A stretch of 64,000 bases of DNA, taken from Methylobacter tundripaludum (GTDB taxonomy: Bacteria; Pseudomonadota; Gammaproteobacteria; Methylococcales; Methylomonadaceae). Below are positions 34,708 to 42,955 of this stretch, in pieces. The stretch lies in assembly GCF_002934365.1 (NCBI RefSeq), contig NZ_PTIY01000008.1:1-64000 (forward strand), given 5' to 3'. Each line of letters opens with the position of its first letter. The stretch's first letter is position 1. A program made the position numbers and the translations under genes. A model generated the notes under the pieces. That model saw only the letters and a program-made list of their open reading frames with translations, was not told the origin of the DNA and made no database searches.

Positions 34708-36897
34708 ATGAAGTACAGCGCAGTGCTCAGGCATCAGCGCATGTTGAAACGGACTTATGGGCTACAGGACTGGAAAGCCGCGCCGAACGGGTTTACTATT
34801 GGCTTGAAGACAGGATGCAGGGGCGTTAATTTAAGCCTCGTTTACACCAAACTCAGGACAGCAGCCGATGAACAACAGGATTATGTACCGGAGCGCCAAG
34901 CAATACACAGCCTGTGCAAGCCGATGGTAAACCCTAAAAAACACAGGCTTAGACTTCCGGTATTTTCTACCGGCGGGAAAGTTGTTTTTATTATCTCCCT
35001 GTTCGTACTGATTTCGGTATTGCTGGGCGGCATGATTTTTTGGTACGGCAATATTTTCGACGGCGTGCGCTCCTACGTCAGGGGCGAAGGCTTGTGGGCC
35101 AAAGCGCAAAAGGATGCCGTATTCTATCTGGACAGTTATTCCTATAATCACGCGGAAACCGATTACAACGCTTATCAAGAAGCCCTAGAGGTCATCAAGG
35201 GCGATAAAAACGCCCGATTGGCATTACTGGAATCGCCCCCAAACTACGAAGAAGCCAGAAAAGGCTTTCTGCTGGGACAAAACCACCCGGACGATATCGA
35301 TTCAATGATCGGGTTCTTTTTAACATTCCAGCGTATTTCCTACATGCGCGACGCTATCGCTACCTGGCAATCCGCCGATCAAACCATCGACGAATTGAAG
35401 CGGCTAAGCGGGCAAATTCGAACTGAAATCAACGCACCAAACCGCAATACAGGGAAAATATCCGAATTGAGGCAACGCTTGCAGCATCTCAACGACCGGC
35501 TTCATCAGCTGGAAAACCGCTTTTCGCTGATTCTGGGTGAAGGGGCAAGATGGGTCAAACAAACGACATGGCGCATTACCGTGCTGGCACTGCTTATCTT
35601 TACCGGTATCGGACTATGGGTCAGCCGTCAGATCATCAAGGGAATCACCAAAGCGGAGCAGCAGCTGACTATCAGCGAATTGCGGTTCCGCAGGCTCAAG
35701 GAATCGAATACGATCGGCATTATTTCCTGGAGAATGGACGGCAGTATCGAGGAAGCGAACGATCTGTTTTTAACTATGCTCGGCTATGACCGATCGGATA
35801 TTTCGGCCGCCGCCATCAACTGGCGGGAGATTACGCCGGTTGAGTTTCAGCGCCGGGATCAACAAGCCGTCAATGAGCTGTTAACACAGGGGCGATGCGA
35901 GCCTTTCGAGAAAGCCTTGATCCATAAACAGGGACATTGGGTGCCGGTATGTATTGGCGCGGCGATGCTCGACAACAATCAGGAGCAAGGCGTCGCCTAT
36001 GTGATGGATCTGAGCGAACATAAAAAAGCGAAGCAGCAGTTACAATTGGCGGCAACGGTTTTTGCCAGCAGCAGCGAGGGGATTTTGATTACCGATTCAT
36101 CGGCCCACATCGTTTCGGCCAACCAAGCGCTTTGCGCGATGACCGGATACGACGAAAGCGAATTATTGGGCCAGCCTCCGTCGATCCTGCAATCGGGTTA
36201 TACCGCCGACGAAGACTATAACCGAATGTGGGAATCGCTGAATCAAACCGGCCAATGGCAGGGCGATATTATCGACCGGATGAAAAACGGCGACTTAATA
36301 CCGATGAGAGTCAGCATTAATCAGGTAAAAAACACCGATAACCAAATCACGCATTATGTCGCCATCATGTCGGATATTTCCGAACACAAGGCAAAAGAAG
36401 AGCATTTGCGCCATATCGCTTATCATGACCCTTTGACCGGATTGGCCAACCGGGTGCTGTTCGACGACCGGCTTGAGCATGCCATTAAAGTGGCGGCGCG
36501 CAACAACACCCAATTTGCCGTGTTGTTTCTGGACTTGGATAAATTCAAGCCGGTTAACGATCTATTCGGACATAAGGTCGGGGACCGGCTATTGCAAAAA
36601 GTGGCCGACCGACTCACCCGCAGCGTCCGCGAAACCGATACGGTCACCCGCTTGGGCGGCGACGAATTCGTCATACTGCTCGAGAATGTCAGCAACCGGG
36701 AAATGGTGGAAAAACTGCTTAACCAGATTATCGACACAATAAGCAACGCTTACCGTATTGATGATTACGATATAGAAATTGGCGTGAGCGCCGGAATCGG
36801 CCTTTATCCGGGCGATGGAACCGACGCTAAAACGCTGCTGCAGCATGCGGATACAGCAATGTACGAAAGAAAAGGGGCAAAAGGATCGTGCGCTTAA
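34708..36897 (+). CDS. Membrane PAS-PAS-GGDEF diguanylate cyclase
   Basis: Up to 729 residues. Two transmembrane helices (VVFIISLFVLISVLLGGMIF near residue 90; VLALLIFTGIGLWVSRQII near 290) enclose a helical periplasmic sensor region. Two PAS domains follow (about 315-440 and 445-565), then a GGDEF domain (about 570-725) with RLGGDEFVILL and the inhibition site RETD five residues before it, so it is predicted active. Start is uncertain: ATG at 34924 (MVNPKKHRLR) lies just before the first helix, and no good ribosome site supports either start. The last helix is short and ends GAKGSCA. It converges on the histidine kinase gene. Confidence 0.88.
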   Translation: MKYSAVLRHQRMLKRTYGLQDWKAAPNGFTIGLKTGCRGVNLSLVYTKLRTAADEQQDYVPERQAIHSLCKPMVNPKKHRLRLPVFSTGGKVVFIISLFVLISVLLGGMIFWYGNIFDGVRSYVRGEGLWAKAQKDAVFYLDSYSYNHAETDYNAYQEALEVIKGDKNARLALLESPPNYEEARKGFLLGQNHPDDIDSMIGFFLTFQRISYMRDAIATWQSADQTIDELKRLSGQIRTEINAPNRNTGKISELRQRLQHLNDRLHQLENRFSLILGEGARWVKQTTWRITVLALLIFTGIGLWVSRQIIKGITKAEQQLTISELRFRRLKESNTIGIISWRMDGSIEEANDLFLTMLGYDRSDISAAAINWREITPVEFQRRDQQAVNELLTQGRCEPFEKALIHKQGHWVPVCIGAAMLDNNQEQGVAYVMDLSEHKKAKQQLQLAATVFASSSEGILITDSSAHIVSANQALCAMTGYDESELLGQPPSILQSGYTADEDYNRMWESLNQTGQWQGDIIDRMKNGDLIPMRVSINQVKNTDNQITHYVAIMSDISEHKAKEEHLRHIAYHDPLTGLANRVLFDDRLEHAIKVAARNNTQFAVLFLDLDKFKPVNDLFGHKVGDRLLQKVADRLTRSVRETDTVTRLGGDEFVILLENVSNREMVEKLLNQIIDTISNAYRIDDYDIEIGVSAGIGLYPGDGTDAKTLLQHADTAMYERKGAKGSCA

Positions 36898-36910
36898 ACA
36901 TCCCTGCCAA

Positions 36911-38941
36911 TTATAAAATGCCGGTATCGCCTAACCATTGAGCAAGCCCTTCAAAATCGAATTGATTGACCCGCTCCGACAACACATCGGCTAACGGCGC
37001 ATCCAGTGCTTTAACTTGTTCGATTACCGCCAAGCTGTGCTCTATATCCAGGCACATGACCGCTTGCCGCAATTCGGACAGCAGCTCTTCGGGCAACTGC
37101 TTCAAGCACTGGCTATACGGCTGAGTCAACAATTGCTCGGCAGCGTTTTTCTCATTAACCGGCTCATCGTAAATAAAACGCACGCCTAAATACGTTGCCA
37201 TGGCATCGAAAATCTCGGCATCGCGATAGGGTTTACCGACAATGCCGTTGACGCCCGCATTTAAAAACTCCTGCCGTTGTTCCGCAAAAATCGATGCGGT
37301 AACTGCAACAATTTTCACTTTACCGCCATCCGGCAAAGCGCGGATTTTTTGCGTGGCCGCCATGCCGTCCATAATGGGCATGCGTCTATCCATCCAAATA
37401 AAATCCGGCTTCCAGCGCTTAAATTGTTCTACGCCTTGCTGACCGTTCACCGCTTCCCGCACTTGAAAACCGACCGCTTCCATCAACCTTTTCAGCAACA
37501 GCCGATTTTCCAATTGATCCTCGACAACCAGAACGCGGTAAACGGGCTGTCCCGCCGCTAATCCCAGCACTCGCTTACCATCGAAAACGGATTTGTTGAT
37601 AATCTCCGATTCGCCGACCTTGGCGACGGGCAAGGTCAAGATAAAAGACGAGCCCTTGTCCAATTCACTGGTCACGGTAACTTGGCCACCCATTAATTCA
37701 GCATATTGCTTGGTAATCCGCAAACCTAAGCCGCTGCCTTGCTGATCGGATTCCCTGCCGACCTGGACAAAGGTATCGAAAACAAACGGCAGATCCTGCT
37801 CGGCAATGCCGATGCCGGTGTCTTTAACCTCGCAGGTGAGTATGCATTGCCCAGTATCGGGCGAGTTTTCAGCCGTTAGGCGCACAATAACGCGGCCCTT
37901 TAATGTGTATTTAATCGCATTACCGACCAGATTCAGTAAGATTTGCCGGAATTTTGCCTCATCGCTATTCACAAAGCGCGGAAAACTGGACGATTGGTCC
38001 AGCAACAATTCCAGGCCTTTGGCTTCGGCGCGTTCGTGCATCATGTCAATGGTGTCGCGAACTAACGCACCCAGGTCAAAATTACCGTTTTCGATAATCA
38101 CACGCCCCGCTTCAATTTTCGCCATATCCAGCACATCGTTAATCAGCCCCAGCAAATGCTTGCCGCTGTTGTTAATGATGTTCAGCGTCTCGCGTTGCGT
38201 TGGGCTGAGGTCGCTGTCTCTTTGCATCAGCTGAGAAAATCCCAACACGGCGTTCATCGGCGTGCGTAATTCATGGCTCATGTTAGCCAGGAATACACTT
38301 TTGGCCCGGTTCGCCGCTTCCGCTTCATTTTTTGCGGCGACTAAGTTCCGCTCGGTTTGCTTGCGAATGAGGATTTCTTGCTGCAATAGATTGTTGACGT
38401 GTTGCAGACGGGTGTATCCGAGAATCTCGTTTTTCAATACCAGCGCGGCGTAATTAAAAAACAGCGGCAATTGGCTGTACAAATCGCGCATAGCGATATG
38501 CAGACTTTCTATTTTAAACACGCCGATCACTACCGAACCGACTTTGAGCGGATAAATCCATGTATACGCATGGGTAAAAGCCGGCGTCAGCATTTGGGTA
38601 TCGTTAAAATCATGCTGATATTCGCTGGCGTCGCCGGTGGCGAAAGCGCTGATAACACGCTCGTCATCCGGTTGTTGCAATTGTTTTTTCACGCCATAAA
38701 CATCGGCATAAAAAATATCGGCATCGATTTTGTAATACAGGACCAAGTTGGCTCCGCCGATGACATCGACAATCGAACGCAACATATTGTCGATGACATT
38801 TTCCAAGCCCGAGGCTTCACTCATTTTGCTCATCAACTGCATGACCAGTTGTTGATTGGATTTGTCCAAAGCGAGTTTGGTCGCGCGTTGTTTAAGTTTA
38901 TTCCACTCGGCAGCGGGGATGGTGATCAGTTCATTGGGCAT
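36911..38941 (-). CDS. Soluble hybrid histidine kinase/response regulator
   Basis: A 676-residue protein without transmembrane helices. The N-terminal 180 or so residues look GAF-like (NLVLYYKIDADIFYADVYGV, TWIYPLKVGSVVIGVFKIES), then a coiled coil, HisKA with phospho-acceptor His in FLANMSHELRTPMNAVLGFS (near 230), HATPase motifs (LVGNAIKYT, DTGIGIAEQDLPFVF, GSGLGLRITKQ) and a receiver domain near 475-600 (VLVVEDQLENRLLLKRLM, phospho-Asp in FIWMDRRMPIMDG). A C-terminal helical tail remains. Its start overlaps the end of the DUF1638 gene, so it is the last gene of the corrinoid operon. The sensor ligand is unknown. Confidence 0.92.
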   Translation of the reverse strand: MPNELITIPAAEWNKLKQRATKLALDKSNQQLVMQLMSKMSEASGLENVIDNMLRSIVDVIGGANLVLYYKIDADIFYADVYGVKKQLQQPDDERVISAFATGDASEYQHDFNDTQMLTPAFTHAYTWIYPLKVGSVVIGVFKIESLHIAMRDLYSQLPLFFNYAALVLKNEILGYTRLQHVNNLLQQEILIRKQTERNLVAAKNEAEAANRAKSVFLANMSHELRTPMNAVLGFSQLMQRDSDLSPTQRETLNIINNSGKHLLGLINDVLDMAKIEAGRVIIENGNFDLGALVRDTIDMMHERAEAKGLELLLDQSSSFPRFVNSDEAKFRQILLNLVGNAIKYTLKGRVIVRLTAENSPDTGQCILTCEVKDTGIGIAEQDLPFVFDTFVQVGRESDQQGSGLGLRITKQYAELMGGQVTVTSELDKGSSFILTLPVAKVGESEIINKSVFDGKRVLGLAAGQPVYRVLVVEDQLENRLLLKRLMEAVGFQVREAVNGQQGVEQFKRWKPDFIWMDRRMPIMDGMAATQKIRALPDGGKVKIVAVTASIFAEQRQEFLNAGVNGIVGKPYRDAEIFDAMATYLGVRFIYDEPVNEKNAAEQLLTQPYSQCLKQLPEELLSELRQAVMCLDIEHSLAVIEQVKALDAPLADVLSERVNQFDFEGLAQWLGDTGIL

Positions 38942-39527
38942 GCAGGCTATCCAATTTACGGCTGATGGCCGCTTGCAAGACGTTTTCGAGATGATCCAAG
39001 CTTACATCGCGCCATTGCAAAGGCAAGTCCAGCATGGCGCTGATGTGCAGGGCTTTTTGGCTAAAATCGCCGGATTGCGGCGTGCGCAGGCACAACAGGT
39101 AACGGTGCTGGTCATGAAAAATATCGCGGATTACATCGATATTCGAGCCGAAGGTTTTGGCAATAACGGCATCCCAATTGCGCGCCCAGTCATCCAATAA
39201 AAAGTACGCGCCTTGAGTCAGTTCCCGATTGAATTCTTCCGCCCCCAGCAGCATTTCGATGCAGTTTTGTCCCGCTGTTCGCAGAGTGCGCGCCTCATTC
39301 AGCATAGTATCCATTCCCGGATGGCAGGCCCCGTAAAAGACAATGGTTTGTTCATCCGCATGCCTGGCTAAGCCTGTGTGTAAAGCGCCGGCCAAGCCTT
39401 TGAAGTCAATGTGCAGAGAAGCGGGCAGAAAATCCGTTGCCAACGGCCAGTTATTTTTTGCAATTAAATAACCGACTTCTTTTTGCAAAATGCCGCAGCC
39501 GACCAGGCTCAGTGTTGATGTTGACAT
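38931..39527 (-). CDS. DUF1638-family protein
   Basis: A 198-residue protein from ATG 39527 (MSTSTLSLVGCGILQKEVGY); a GTG start at 39569 is also open, and no strong ribosome site is seen for either. Landmarks are the GCGILQKEV start, YGACHPGMD, RTAGQNCIEMLLGAEEFN and YFLLDDWARNWD. Cysteines in GCG, GACH and NCIEMLLG are plausible metal or cofactor ligands. From general knowledge this family is found beside corrinoid methyltransferase genes, mainly in anaerobes; its function is unknown. It lies about 150 bp after the URO-D-like gene and overlaps the kinase gene by 11 bp. Confidence 0.85.
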   Translation of the reverse strand: MSTSTLSLVGCGILQKEVGYLIAKNNWPLATDFLPASLHIDFKGLAGALHTGLARHADEQTIVFYGACHPGMDTMLNEARTLRTAGQNCIEMLLGAEEFNRELTQGAYFLLDDWARNWDAVIAKTFGSNIDVIRDIFHDQHRYLLCLRTPQSGDFSQKALHISAMLDLPLQWRDVSLDHLENVLQAAISRKLDSLHAQ

Positions 39528-39555
39528 ATACAATTTCAGCCGCAGATCGACAGAT

Positions 39556-39640
39556 AAGGCGAAAGGCACAGGGCTAAAGGCGAAAAAATCCGAGCGTCAA
39601 CACGCCCGCCCTTAGTCTTTCGTCTTTCGCCTTTCGCCTC
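39556..39640. repeat. Heptamer-type inverted arrays in the operon gap
   Basis: AAGGCGAAAGGCACAGGGCT, then AAAGGCGAAAAAA, on one side (39556-39587), and CTTTCGTCTTTCGCCTTTCG on the other (39616 onward) form an imperfect hairpin of GGCGAAA-type units. It separates the URO-D-like gene from the DUF1638 gene. Confidence 0.85.
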
Positions 39641-39681
39641 ACTCTTGATAATGTCCATCCGCGTAATCCGTGGCCGAACAA

Positions 39682-40710
39682 TTAACATTGCCCAAACTCA
39701 TAAACAGTATCCAACATTGCCCGAATATTGCGTTCAGGAATTTTGTACGGCATCAGGATCGTGCCGAAAAGGAATTTACCGCCCGCCATGCCCGCCTCCA
39801 ACATGCGTTTCACCTCTTGCCTGATTTGCTCCTCCGACCAATCAATCAGCTTAATGTCATTGATAACGCCGCAGGTCAGGCCGCGGCCGTTGATGATTTG
39901 TTTTCCTGCCGCAATATCATCCAAAGGGCTTAAATAATAAGTCTCGATGCCGATTTGCGAAATAATGGCTTCTATGACCTGATTAAAACGCGCCCCGCCG
40001 CAGTAATAGACGATGCCTTGCGTGCCTGCGCTTAAATCCTGTTTCATCCACGGTATGCCCGTTTTGATGATGTATGGCAGCGGCACAAAATCGGTGGAAC
40101 CGAACGGGTTGGCGTAAACGATCACATCGACGCCCAATTCCCTCAATGCGGCGATATGACGCTGACAAAATAAGGAACATTTGGCCAATAGCTCATCGCG
40201 CACTTCCGGCGGTCCCATGAACAATAACTCAAACCATTTATCCATGCCCATTAATAAGGCGGGCAATGCCATAGCGGCGGTCACATAACCGCAAATCGGA
40301 TAACGCCCGCCCACTTCCCGCTTCAGGATTTGCAGGCATTTCAGTTCCTCGACAAAAACGGGGTGATGAGTAATATCGTCAGGAATTTCCAGCCGGTGAA
40401 TATCGTCATAAGACTGAATGACAAAATGCTCAACATTCGGCGGGCCGTCGGGCGAAAACAAAATCTTTCGACAGCCCAATAATTCCGCCTCCTTGCCGAC
40501 ATAAAACAAGCTCCATACGTTATCGTAACCGTATTTCTCGCGCATTTTCAGTTGCCCTTCGGCAACGTATTCACCGCTTTGATAATAATCGTACAAAGAA
40601 ACCAAGCCCAGTTCTTTAGCGCCTTGATCCAGCAAATTGCAAAACACGGGAATCCGATCCGCCTTTTCGCCCTTTATTGCCGCGACCAATCTATCCATTC
40701 CAGTCATCAT
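39682..40710 (-). CDS. URO-D/MtaA-like corrinoid methyltransferase homologue lacking two zinc ligands
   Basis: A 342-residue uroporphyrinogen decarboxylase-fold protein of the type that moves methyl groups between a corrinoid protein and an acceptor (MtaA/CmuA branch). It starts MTGMDRLVAAIKGEKADRIP, includes CGYVTAAMALPALLMG and the late segment LFGTILMPYKIPERNIRAML. In MtaA the zinc ligands are His and Cys in HICG and a later Cys in GCGIAPRTP. Here they read YYCG and LFGTILMP, so only one Cys is kept. Its start overlaps the corrinoid-protein stop by 4 bp (ATGA). Methanotrophs have no coenzyme M, so the acceptor must differ. Confidence 0.87.
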   Translation of the reverse strand: MMTGMDRLVAAIKGEKADRIPVFCNLLDQGAKELGLVSLYDYYQSGEYVAEGQLKMREKYGYDNVWSLFYVGKEAELLGCRKILFSPDGPPNVEHFVIQSYDDIHRLEIPDDITHHPVFVEELKCLQILKREVGGRYPICGYVTAAMALPALLMGMDKWFELLFMGPPEVRDELLAKCSLFCQRHIAALRELGVDVIVYANPFGSTDFVPLPYIIKTGIPWMKQDLSAGTQGIVYYCGGARFNQVIEAIISQIGIETYYLSPLDDIAAGKQIINGRGLTCGVINDIKLIDWSEEQIRQEVKRMLEAGMAGGKFLFGTILMPYKIPERNIRAMLDTVYEFGQC

Positions 40711-41375
40711 TTGTGCATCCCCTCGATTAAATCTTTAATGACTTTTCCTGCTGAAATACCGTCGCTTGCCCAAGCGTCCGCCCGGACAACTTTATAAAGT
40801 TCCGTATCCCATGTGTAAGGCGCGCCGCCGACAATGATTTTAATGCGGTCTTCTAATCCGCGTTCTTTGAGCAATTGCCGTACTGCAAGACAGCCCCGTT
40901 CACTGCGGGCTGTATGCACCATCATCGAAGAAATGGCGATAATGCCTGCGTCATGTTCCAGCGCGGCAGCGACAAAGCGCTCGGCGCTGACATTAACGCC
41001 TAAATCAATCACATCAATCATCAACGAACGCAAACAGCCGCTGACAATGCGTTTACCCAGCGTGTGCAGATCAGCATACGATGTGCCGATGACGACACGG
41101 CCAATGGTTTCCGGGCTTGTTTGAAACCGCGCGACCATTTCGTCGGTGACTTGCGAGGCGATTTGAGAAGCCATGAAATGCTGGGCGAGATTGGCGTCAA
41201 AATCTTCGCTGATGGCTTTAATCATCATTTCCATCGAAGGAATCACCACTTTAAAAACAATCTCCTCGGGCGTAACGCCTTGGGCGATTGCGTCGTGAAT
41301 GACCTCGAACGCTTTATCTCGATCCGTATCGAAAACGGCTTCGCTATAAGCTGCGATAACTTTTTCCAGCATCAT
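40707..41375 (-). CDS. Corrinoid (B12-binding) methyl-carrier protein
   Basis: A 222-residue two-domain protein of the MtaC/MtbC/MttC type. The N-terminal helical cap is about residues 1-90 (EEIVFKVVIPSMEMMIKAIS). The Rossmann-like B12 domain holds the base-off/His-on motif D102-L-H104-T-L-G107 (GTSYADLHTLGKRIV), where His104 would bind cobalt, and later VGGAPYTWD. It is expected to carry a methyl group on cobalamin. It sits between the activator and URO-D-like genes, with an 11-bp gap and a 4-bp overlap. Confidence 0.94.
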   Translation of the reverse strand: MMLEKVIAAYSEAVFDTDRDKAFEVIHDAIAQGVTPEEIVFKVVIPSMEMMIKAISEDFDANLAQHFMASQIASQVTDEMVARFQTSPETIGRVVIGTSYADLHTLGKRIVSGCLRSLMIDVIDLGVNVSAERFVAAALEHDAGIIAISSMMVHTARSERGCLAVRQLLKERGLEDRIKIIVGGAPYTWDTELYKVVRADAWASDGISAGKVIKDLIEGMHK

Positions 41376-41386
41376 AAAACTCTCGG

Positions 41387-42946
41387 TTAAGCTAACAGCA
41401 TCGGCTGCAAATAAAGATTATCGACAAAAACATCTTCATATCCGTCAACTTGCGACAAATTAACTATTTCAACGCAACGCTTCAATTCATTTAACTGCTC
41501 ATCCCGATTAGAACTTGAAAGCAATTGCTCGCATCCCATTAACGCCGTATTGCCGCACAATTCGACTCTTTCAGGCGCGCAATCGGGCAATAAACCTATG
41601 GCCTGAGCCTGTTGAATATTTAGAAACCGCCCAAAAGACCCCGCAATGCACAACCGGGTTAAATCCGCCGATGTCGCGCCTGCGATGCCAATCAGTTTAC
41701 TGATACCGGCTCCTGTGGCCGCTTTGGCGCGCTGAAAAATATCAATATCCTGTTTTTTAACAGTAACACGATAATTCAGATTGACTAACTCGATTTCCAA
41801 TTCCGAATCCGCCTGAACAAAGCGGCCGTTTTTTTTCAGTTGTCCCGATGCCAGCAGGCATGCCATCACATCGCATAAGCCCGAACCGCATAATCCTTTA
41901 ATCTCGCTGGTATCGTTTACTGTACCGATTAATTCACCGCGAAACTCGCCTGTCGCGGCGTCATAATTAACATGACTAATCGCGCCCTGCTCGGCGGCAA
42001 CGCCGCAGCTAATGCCGCAACCTTCAAACGCGGGGCCGCCGGGAACTGACGTGATCCATAATTTGTTCCGATGCCATAAAGCCATCTCGGTGTTGGTGCC
42101 AAAATCAACAAACAACGCACTCCCCTCACTCTGCGCTAAACCCACAGCCAATAAGCCAACTAACAGATCGGAACCGACAAAACCCGCTACGGGCTGAACG
42201 ACGGAAATAGGAATTTGCGTTTGCCCCAATGTCGAAAAATCTAAGGAGCAATCGATGGCTTGCGTCCAGTACGCCGGCTGTAATAATTGCTCAACATGCT
42301 TGTTCGCCAACAACACCAACATCGCGGTATTGCCGACCAGCAAGATTTCGGTAATGCTCAATTGATTAGTGTCTGCCCACTCCGTGAGCACACTCTCCAC
42401 CGTGTCCTGTATCAGCTCGCTCATCGCCGTCCCTGCGGCCTTATCCGTCGCAGCGGCGTTCAAGCGGTTGAGTATGTCCGTGCCGTAATAAGCTTGCGGA
42501 TTAAATCCGCAATAGCCTGCAATACGGCGTCGATGGACGCTATCCCATAGGCTGATTCGCAACTGCGTTGACCCCAAATCGACTGCCGCAGCATACCGGG
42601 CATTAGCCGCCAGTGGCGAATGCACGGTCAAGTTATCCAACGCATCGATAGCCAGCGGATTAATCAGGGTAACGCTTGCGTGGTCAAACAACCTGATTTG
42701 ACAGGCCAGACGGATGCCTTGAGCGATCTGGCCGGCGCTAAGCCGCCGATGTTCATACTGTGTCAGCTCGCCGGTCCGGCCCTGGTCGATACGCACCAGA
42801 CACAGGCCGCATGTACCCTTGCCCTGACACGCTGACCGTACCCGTGTATGTTCAGACATCGCCAACAATTTGAATACGTTGGCAGAGGATGTAAAGGGAA
42901 TATCGGCGATGTGTTGATGGTTTAAGGCAACGGATAGTATGGGCAT
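41387..42946 (-). CDS. ASKHA/ferredoxin reductive activator of corrinoid protein (RACo-like)
   Basis: A 519-residue protein with an N-terminal plant-type [2Fe-2S] domain, cysteines C40, C46, C49 and C82 (SACQGKGTCGLC and RLACQ), a linker, and an ASKHA ATPase domain (DUF4445 type) with AVDLGSTQLRISLWD, FVDFGTNTEMALWHRN, GGPAFEGCGISCG and CGSGLCDVMACLL. Proteins of this design use ATP to reduce inactive Co(II) corrinoid to the active Co(I) state. Its place next to the corrinoid protein gene supports that role. It starts 9 bp after the HD-GYP gene. Confidence 0.94.
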   Translation of the reverse strand: MPILSVALNHQHIADIPFTSSANVFKLLAMSEHTRVRSACQGKGTCGLCLVRIDQGRTGELTQYEHRRLSAGQIAQGIRLACQIRLFDHASVTLINPLAIDALDNLTVHSPLAANARYAAAVDLGSTQLRISLWDSVHRRRIAGYCGFNPQAYYGTDILNRLNAAATDKAAGTAMSELIQDTVESVLTEWADTNQLSITEILLVGNTAMLVLLANKHVEQLLQPAYWTQAIDCSLDFSTLGQTQIPISVVQPVAGFVGSDLLVGLLAVGLAQSEGSALFVDFGTNTEMALWHRNKLWITSVPGGPAFEGCGISCGVAAEQGAISHVNYDAATGEFRGELIGTVNDTSEIKGLCGSGLCDVMACLLASGQLKKNGRFVQADSELEIELVNLNYRVTVKKQDIDIFQRAKAATGAGISKLIGIAGATSADLTRLCIAGSFGRFLNIQQAQAIGLLPDCAPERVELCGNTALMGCEQLLSSSNRDEQLNELKRCVEIVNLSQVDGYEDVFVDNLYLQPMLLA

Positions 42947-42955
42947 TTTGCTCGG

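Noticed and set aside
34708-34923. N-terminal extension of the PAS-GGDEF protein as a sensor domain
   Set aside because: The 72 residues look like read-through of repeat-rich DNA and lack family features; the true start is more likely 34924, though unproven.
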